Notes under the pieces: generated by a model | The model's input: the letters and a program-made list of their open reading frames with translations, nothing else | Databases searched by the model: none | What the model was told of the DNA's origin: nothing | Assembly (NCBI RefSeq): GCF_002575655.3 | Contig: NC_053039.3 | Coordinates: forward strand, 375,077,633 to 375,141,632 | Reading direction: 5' to 3' | Origin: Aegilops tauschii subsp. strangulata | Taxonomy: Eukaryota > Streptophyta > Magnoliopsida > Poales > Poaceae | DNA length: 64,000 bases | Shown here: positions 57,987 through 64,000 of the stretch, in pieces | Layout of the letters: each line of letters begins with the position of its first letter | How positions within the stretch are numbered: the first letter of the stretch is position 1 | Position numbers and translations under genes: made by a program

Positions 57987-58216
57987 AGATCTAAACAAGA
58001 CTTCGTTGGCCTCTCTCTCTCCCATCAATGCTGCTCAAAGATCCGGCAGGATCCGTCCGCCGGGAAGGGAAGGAGGTTTAACGCTGTCGCCGTCGGCGAG
58101 GGACTACCGGCGCAGCTGTTCACTTTCCACCCAGCGGTGGCACGGGAGGGCCTCTGACCCCTTCTTCTTCGCCGTCGTCCCGTCGCCCACCAAACCACGC
58201 CCCAAGAACCTTAAGG
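57987..58216 (+). pseudogene. Exon-like segment, unknown
   Basis: GC-rich segment ending in a donor AACCTTAAG|GTATAATTT (58216/58217). Two frames are open, one through FNAVAVGEGLPAQLF and one through PFFFAVVPSPTKPRPKNLK, so a frameshift may join them. It resembles the first exon of a grass gene and the block at about 55.1-55.3 kb (shared CGCCGTCGGCGA and TTGCTCTCTTCAC). No domain recognised. Confidence 0.3.
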
Positions 58217-58262
58217 TATAATTTACTTACTCCACATGCATTGCTCTAGCTGCATGTATACC

Positions 58263-58520
58263 ATGAATCTAGGATGTGGTTCAAAGAGGAAAGGAGTGGG
58301 GGAAAGTAGTGGGAAAAGTTGTATATAGCATGAATCTAGGACGTGGTTCAAAGAGGAAATGAAGGGGGAAAGTTGTATAGCATGAATCTAGGACGTGGTT
58401 CAAAGAGGAAAGGAATTGGGGAAAGTAGTGGGGAAAGTTGTATCGCATAAATCTAGGACGTGTTTCAAAGAGGAAAGGAAGGGGCGAAAGTACTAGTTCA
58501 AAAAGGAAAGGAAGGGACAA
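58263..58520. repeat. Minisatellite, four units of 52-67 bp
   Basis: AT(G/A)AATCTAGGA starts at 58263, 58330, 58382 and 58447. Each unit contains GGTTCAAAGAGGAAAGGA, and length varies by loss of a GGAAAGTAGTG block. Phe/Leu/Pro-rich antisense frames here are repeat artefacts. Confidence 0.85.
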
Positions 58521-58735
58521 GGCTGTAGAGTTTGAGCAGGACTAGATTTGCTGCGATCACATAGGGAAAGGTGTCTAAAGATAACAAAACTGGGACCAAC
58601 AACCAACACAAATATGCTCCTTGGTTGTTTGTTCTTTGTTGCAACAGACTATGCATGACCACAGTACATCGGTAGATGCACATGGTGCTGGTGCGTCCAC
58701 TGTCCCGTAAAACTCATTAGCTGTTGTTAATCTAA

Positions 58736-59046
58736 GGCCCTGTTTGGTTAAAAACTCCCTAGTCCCTACCTGCTTGGTTCCAGGGACTAAACATGGACTA
58801 GAGGTTATTAAATGACATGCTAAAAGACCATGTTACCCCTAGTAATGAACTAATAGAGACAAGGTGTGATGCGTGGCAGGCGCAACTGTTGGAAAAAGTC
58901 CCAAAAAGACTCCCTTGGGGTCTTCTTTCTTTAGTCCCAAATGCCCACTTTTAGTCCCTAAAAGTCCCTCCTGTTTGGTTTAGATGGGACTGACACGGAG
59001 TTTTTTTAGTCCCTACACCAAAATGTCCCTGTAAACAAACACCCTC
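58736..59046. mobile_element. Tourist/Harbinger-like MITE (311 bp)
   Basis: Ends GGCCCTGTTTGGTTAAAAAC and GTCCCTGTAAACAAACACCC form imperfect inverted repeats. TAA flanks both sides (58733-58735, 59047-59049), the PIF/Harbinger target pattern. The interior is rich in AGTCCC/GGGACT. Confidence 0.7.
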
Positions 59047-59399
59047 TAATAATGCCGCTGGAAAATTGATGCAATGCCACAGTTAAAAGCAAATTACATG
59101 TTTAACAAATTTTATTGTTAATATAATCTCTATGTTAATATTAATCAATGCCACCGTTTGAGAAATGCTACTGTCTTGCTTTCTTTCCCATTTAGATAAG
59201 GTAGATGCTTCTTTTTTTGGCTTTTGTGTCATCCACCGCTATTGACCATTAATTGTTTCCTTTGCACCTCTGTGTAAACAGGGTTATCTACTTCACCTCG
59301 TTGCCATTGTGACCTTTTGTTGCACTGTACAAAACACTTCTGTTTTAAGAGTGTTTTTTGCACTTCAACCAAAATGTCACACCGACAACGTTGCTTGAT

Positions 59400-60968
59400 T
59401 GCTTGATCTTAGTGGAACTGCACAAGAGGAGATCTTACTTCCTAACCGTTAAGGCGAATTTGGTTCAGATCTTCTTCTTGTGAGTTGTTTGAATTCCGCA
59501 TCATGAGAGGTCAGTACTAGCCTTCTTTCACATGATTCTGCAGTGTGCTTTCATATGTTGTGCTACTTGTACGATAATGTTGCTTGATTTTAGTGAACTG
59601 CACAAATCGAGACAAGACTTCCAATCTGTATGTGCACCGTAATATCCCATTGAGGTAAGATAAGGATATTTCACAACCGCTGGCCTGTATTTTGCCACTT
59701 TCATCAGAAAATTAAGTTTAGTACTATACTTGTGCTCCCTAATTGACATGCCAAATCTTACATTGAAGGCGAAGCTTGTCTATTATTGAACCAAGTCATG
59801 AAGGGGAAGAACAAGCGGAAGAAAAACAAAAATCAACTCCCGCTGCTGTAATGAAGCACTGGAACTGTGATGACACAAGTAATGATATAGTTTTGCATCT
59901 TAATTTATTGCTATGGCTGGAACGAGCAATTGTTTTGCCACTGATTTGATGCCACTCTTAATGTAATATGTAATTATCTCTACTTGTGCAAACAGGGATC
60001 TTCTTTGAAGATACCATATATTTTAGTGGAACTGCACAAGAAGATGTTGGAAACATTAAACTAATCGAGGAGTATATAGTAAGCATGGCCACCACCGTAG
60101 ATAGCAACAGATGGTTCCGGAGAAGTGCTTCATCTGTATGCTCTACACAATAAGCCTCCTGACAAAGGTTGGTACTCGCCCACTGATTTCATCCATATGA
60201 TTGAGCTTTGTCATCTCTATTTGTGTTGTGCTACTGTTTAGATACTGTCATGAAAAAGTGGTATTGTCCTTGAGGAGTGCTTCATCTGTGCTGTTTTAAA
60301 TATTTCCTTTCCTTTTTTTCGAGCAAACAGGGATGCTAGTATTTAGTAGTCCTCTTGTCTTTGCACAACAGGATCATCTTCCTCTAAAGAAGAATATGGA
60401 GTACGTGAAGTGACTAGTTCCGATTATGCCAGGATGAAGAAGCCCTGCCTATCTTCTCATCAGAAGGAGCAGTTGAAGGATCGTTACATTACTCCCCACA
60501 AGACCAAACTAACTTCAGCTCAGAAGGACTCACAAATCTCCATTTTTTTGCTGTGATGCGCGAGTACAATGTTGTTCTAGGATTCTTTCTGGTGAGTTCC
60601 ATTTTTCTAAAAGTGTGCTCTACATGGACCATGTATGTGCCTATTGAAACTGTCAATTCATAGTACAGTTTGCTTTATACTAATCACTTTTTTGTATTTG
60701 TGCAAACAGGGGTGATCAGCTTGATTTCAATGGGAACTGCACAAAATGTTCATGAATACATCGAATCATTCATTTCCACCACAAGAAAGGAGGTGCCGAT
60801 AAGTTCAAGGCGTTGCAACATATAAGGGCGAAATCATACAAGCTAGGCGCGAATTTGGTTGATTTTGGTGGAACTGCACAAAAAGAACAACTGGTTTATT
60901 TAGCACGAGGTGCCATGTCAATGTCCGAACTGATGGCAAACCCTGCCCATTCCACAATCGTAGGCATT
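59400..60968 (+). pseudogene. B3/REM-like gene remnant with repeated DFxGTAQ modules
   Basis: The best exon is 60372-60591: acceptor ACAACAG|GATC, donor TTTCTGG|TGAG. It encodes EEYGVREVTSSDYARMKKP, then YITPHKTKLTSAQK and, after a frameshift, FAVMREYNVVLGFFL. This order (linker, LTSAQK, then IPIFVAVM-like) is typical of the linker and second B3 domain of grass REM-type DNA-binding proteins; about 14 residues between the last two are deleted. Around it are short segments, some after CAAACAGGG acceptors, that contain GTGGAACTGCACAA and encode variants of DFSGTAQ: at 59405, 59586, 60019, 60723 and 60861. The last runs 42 codons to a stop at about 60968. Multiple stops and frameshifts make it non-functional. 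Confidence 0.45.
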
Positions 60969-61241
60969 TGATATTTTGGAATGGGACAACCTTCTCAAAT
61001 TTTGCTCATTGATTGTAGCAAGACATGCGTTTGATATTTTCGAATGGGACGCCCTTTGCTGTCAGCAGCGTCGATCAATTTTTTTCTTTATTCTTTAATT
61101 GTGAAGTAAATATTGCCTCTAACATGTGAGTCGCTGAGATGCATAATCATCGATTGTTTTGAATGTTCTCTATGAATTGCCAGGCCTGTGTGTTTGATTG
61201 CAATGTACAGAAACGCTAAAAAGCTGCTCAAACTCTTTGTA

Positions 61242-61367
61242 CTCCTTCTGTTCCTTTTTACTTCGCACATTGTGAAAGTGCATACTTTTTTGTATAAGAT
61301 TGGTCAAAGTAGAGATACTTTGACTGCAGACAAAACTTGTATGCAGACTAGAAAGGACCGGAGGGAG
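61242..61367. mobile_element. Stowaway MITE (126 bp)
   Basis: Ends CTCCTTCTGTTCCTTTTTAC and AGAAAGGACCGGAGGGAG, each flanked by TA (61240-61241, 61368-61369). Confidence 0.85.
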
Positions 61368-61631
61368 TACATGTGAAACTGCTGCAAACGAGGTGATCAC
61401 CCTGGGAATAATGCTAGTACGTATTGTTTTGCATGTTCATCCAATGCCAGTGATACAGGAATTCGAACTAATCGAAATAAATTCATTCATACACGGTCGG
61501 ATTTCGTATAAACATGCCAGATTTCATTGCATTTCATACATTCTTCATCTAAAAAGGGGTGCGCTGGAGGTATAATTAATTAACCGAAGCTACCCACCTG
61601 TGTCCCGCTGAGCCGAATAGAAGCTTCAGTG

Positions 61632-61715
61632 ACTTAACTGCAGGTGCAGTTGCGTAACTGACATGTGGCCTGTTGGGCCCACGTGTCAGTCAGCCAACTG
61701 CACCAGCAGTTAAGT
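61632..61715. repeat. 84-bp near-perfect inverted repeat (hairpin)
   Basis: ACTTAACTGCAGGTGCAGTT at 61632 pairs with AACTGCACCAGCAGTTAAGT ending at 61715. An inner arm ACTGACATGTGG/CCACGTGTCAGT extends the stem almost to the centre. Together about 40 bp of stem with few mismatches. Confidence 0.85.
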
Positions 61716-61920
61716 AGAAGCAGCGTTCTTCTCCAGCGCAGCTCTCCGACTCCACGTCGCCGCCAAGAAGCTAACCGGCCGTCAATGGTCAACCCGCCTA
61801 GCTTGGCTTCAACCGGAGGGTAGCAGCGGTGGCCTTACTTGGACCCGAGCGGCGGTGACCTACCGTGTTCTACTCTTCCTCGTTTTCTGTGTGGCGCGGC
61901 CCCGTTGGCAGCGGGGCGGG

Positions 61921-62165
61921 GCCTCGGCGGAGCCGCAATGTCCTCTGTCTCGTTGCCGGCGGGCGGCGCCTCAGCAGAGCGGTGGAAATCCTCCCCCACG
62001 TTACCGGCAGGGTGGGGCCTCGGCTGAGCCGGCGATGTCCTCTGCCTCGTTGTTGGCGGGGCGGGGCCTCGGCGGAGCCGGCGGTGTCCTCTGCCTCGTT
62101 GTTGGCGCCGCGCGGCCTCGGCGGAGCAGGGCCTCATCGACGCCAGCGGAGCGGGGACTTGTCGG
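61921..62165. repeat. 49-bp GC-rich minisatellite, five units
   Basis: GCCTCGGCGGAGCC-headed units start at 61921, 61968, 62017, 62066 and 62115 (47-49 bp apart). Each carries TCCTC(T/C)G(T/C)CTCGTTG. It lies just beyond the 3' end of the acidic ORF at 62134-62688, and the last codons of that ORF resemble the translated unit. Confidence 0.85.
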
Positions 62166-62688
62166 AGCCGGCATTGTCCTCTGCCTCGTCCTCGGTCTCG
62201 CCAAACAGCGCCTCGCCCGCTTCATCGCCCTCTTTGCTAGCCTCTTTGTAGGCGGCCGCAGCCTCCGCCACCCGCATGCGGTACCGCCAGCGCTCGAGGC
62301 GGCCCTTGCGGGCGGAGAGGTATGAGTCGAGCAGGGCCTCCTGCTCCACCCGCTCCGCGGCGATCTGCTCCTCCGCCTGCAGGTGCTCCTGGAGGAGATG
62401 GTGGTTGTAGGCGGCGTCGGCCTACGCCTCCCGGAACTGCTCCTCACGCATCTGCCTCACCCTGTCCATATATTGGGCACGGGACTCGCTGATGGTCATG
62501 GTGCAATGCACCGACGAGGATGGCGCGGAGGAGGGAGTTGGCGCCGGATCATCGACTACCATGTTCTCCATTGGGACGTCGTCGTCCTCCGGCTGCCTGC
62601 CGGCCAGCCGGTCGGCAGCAATGGCTGCCATCTCCTTGTGGTCCGTCGTCCGCCCGTCCCGAAGAGCGCTGGAGCGCGAGGAAGCCAT
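62134..62688 (-). pseudogene. Small Ala/Glu-rich hypothetical protein with one internal stop
   Basis: ATG at 62688 opens a frame that stays open to 62134 except for one TAG at 62422-62424. That gives 88 codons, the stop, and about 95 more in the same frame. The N-terminus is Ser/Arg then acidic (PEDDDVPMENMVVDDPAP). The remainder is helical and Glu/Ala/Arg-rich (ERVEQEALLDSYLSARKGR), with a likely coiled coil. A TATAAA-type box lies 73 bp upstream. I recognise no domain. Multi-copy wheat hypothetical proteins of this composition exist in my memory, but I cannot name a family. The stop may be a point mutation, so it may be intact in other copies. Confidence 0.5.
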
Positions 62689-62760
62689 GGTGGGCAGTAG
62701 TGGTGTGGACAGGAGAAAGGGAACGGATGCACATGACTACGGCTATGGCTGGCGCAGCAG

Positions 62761-62768
62761 TTTATATA
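62761..62768 (-). promoter_or_regulatory. TATA box upstream of the 62.7-kb ORF
   Basis: TATATAAA on the minus strand lies 73 bp before the ATG at 62688, a normal spacing for a plant promoter with a short leader. Confidence 0.5.
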
Positions 62769-62889
62769 GCAATGGTGGGCGGGCGGAGGGACGGACGTGT
62801 GGCGCCGGAGTAGCCGCCTCGGCAACCGCGTATCATTAATGTGGGCGGCAGATGGACGGATGGACGGCACTTGTGTCGTTTGAAGGCGG

Positions 62890-64000
62890 AGCAATCGCCT
62901 GCACCGGGAAGCGGGGCGGGCGGCGCTGACTGTTTCGGGCGGAAAGCGCGCGCGGGCGAGGAGATGACTTTACTTGGAGAGGATGACAATGGGGACCCAC
63001 CAGGTCCATAGCCTCACGTACGCAAGTGCCTCCTTATTATATATATATAACTATAATTTATTTTGCTTCCTCCTGGTTTCCTGACATCACGGTCCCACAC
63101 CATTGTCAACCTATGTAGTAGTCAATAAACGAGAGAATTGCACAAGAAGCGGACGACAGCTGGGACCAAGCAGCTCGAGCAGTATTTGTGTTTTTGAGGT
63201 GTGAACACTGCAGAGTTTTTTGATGTTTAGCCCAGATATTAATTTTTCTCCTCTGAACAACAACGAAAACATCGCTGCAGGTATTAACTGGCCGGGCTGT
63301 GGCCCGTCTAGCCCAGGCCAGATATCCAGCCCAGATATTAATTTTTTTCAAGCTGAAAATGGCTAGCCCAGCTATACTTTTTTTAGGAATACCCAGGCAA
63401 GGTCAAGTTTTTATTCTCCGCCCCACTGGGCTGCAAATCTTTCCTAGGAGGGATGCATTAGGCTTAACAAGAATATGGGCTTTAAGAAATAATAAATGGG
63501 ATGTAATTATAAAAACTGGGCAGTAACTATAAAAAAATGCACCAAACACGTGATTACTTTATAAAATATTATTTTTGGATATTGAAAATTTTAATTTCAT
63601 TAATTGTTGCGAGCGCAATGTTTCGTTGGATTTTTACGTAATATAAATTTATATTGAAATTGTATTTAATCTGACTAGAAATTTCGGGATAAAAATATTT
63701 CGGATCCCATCAAAATGTGGGAAATTTTATTGAATTCTGTTTTGAACGGTTGGTTGAAATGGGATGTACTTTTAACAAACTGTAAATGGGCTGTAGTAAA
63801 TTCCATTAGAATTCAAAAATGGGCTACACATTCTTACAAATCTCAAATGGGCTATAAGTTCTCTGCCACACACTTCTGGCCTTACTAAGTTGACGCGTCC
63901 CCTAAATAAACAGAGTTGACGCGTATGCAAGGCTTTGTCAACTTATAGTCAACACACGGTTCTAGCAGCAGTGGCCGTTGGATGTCCATCCAACGGATGC
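62890..64000. other. Promoter-like GC block, then AT-rich GGGCT-containing repeat to the window end
   Basis: 62920-62958 duplicates the GC-rich 39-bp block at 56971-57009. From 63230 there are recurrent AGCCCAGATATTAA and AAATGGGCT phrases, and the window ends in a GCCGTTGGATGTCCATCCAAC dyad. This resembles the subterminal part of a DNA transposon, but no terminus is visible. No gene seen. Confidence 0.35.

Overview
The window is repeat-dominated nuclear DNA of a Triticeae grass (wheat, Aegilops or barley type). The evidence is BARE/WIS/Angela-type Copia LTRs with tRNA-iMet primer sites, a Sabrina-like Athila-lineage Gypsy element, CACTA ends, Stowaway and Tourist MITEs and Helitron tails, many nested inside each other. 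I found no intact host gene, rRNA, tRNA or CRISPR array. Everything with coding potential is transposon-derived, transposon-borne or a broken gene copy. Family names come from remembered consensus sequences and were not checked by alignment.

Layout. 1-3133: old repeat remnants, including an array of CGGTGAGACCGA motifs. 3134-7354: truncated minus-strand Sabrina-like Gypsy element (one LTR, PBS, gag, protease, deleted RT), inserted in an older LTR remnant (7355-8369). 8370-12222: low-complexity or unassigned DNA with a 414-bp TIR element (10195-10608) that has an 8-bp TSD. 12223-34330: a 5'-truncated LINE split by a full-length Angela element (12763-33934, TSD AAAAA). That element was itself split by a second Angela copy (17282-29743, TSD AAGGG). 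The second copy took up a 3.9-kb Helitron-like insert (23094-26999) carrying RPA70-like exon debris. So there are four levels of nesting.

34331-44465: unassigned DNA, then an Angela-like LTR fragment split by a 7.2-kb Gypsy-like element (36765-43966, TSD CCGAA). This element has LTRs, a PBS-like site and a PPT-like site, but no gag-pol. Its interior holds only an antisense, multi-exon gene related to the 'putative gypsy-type transposon' family plus a long coiled-coil exon. 44466 to at least 51.7 kb: the left end of a CACTA element, with GGCCC-rich subterminal repeats and a nine-exon minus-strand gene. That gene is built from two families of duplicated, phase-matched exons.

51.7-64 kb: AT-rich and CT-rich spacer, several MITEs, a 482-bp Helitron nested in a Stowaway MITE, and broken B3/REM-like gene exons with a recurring short module (about 59.4-60.97 kb, one copy at 55.6 kb). 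It also holds a near-perfect 84-bp hairpin, and a short acidic ORF with a TATA box and one internal stop, next to a 49-bp minisatellite.

The genes do not form a pathway. The strongest leads are the antisense spliced gene in the gag-pol-less element, the phase-symmetric duplicated exons in the CACTA element, and the two Helitrons with matching tails.
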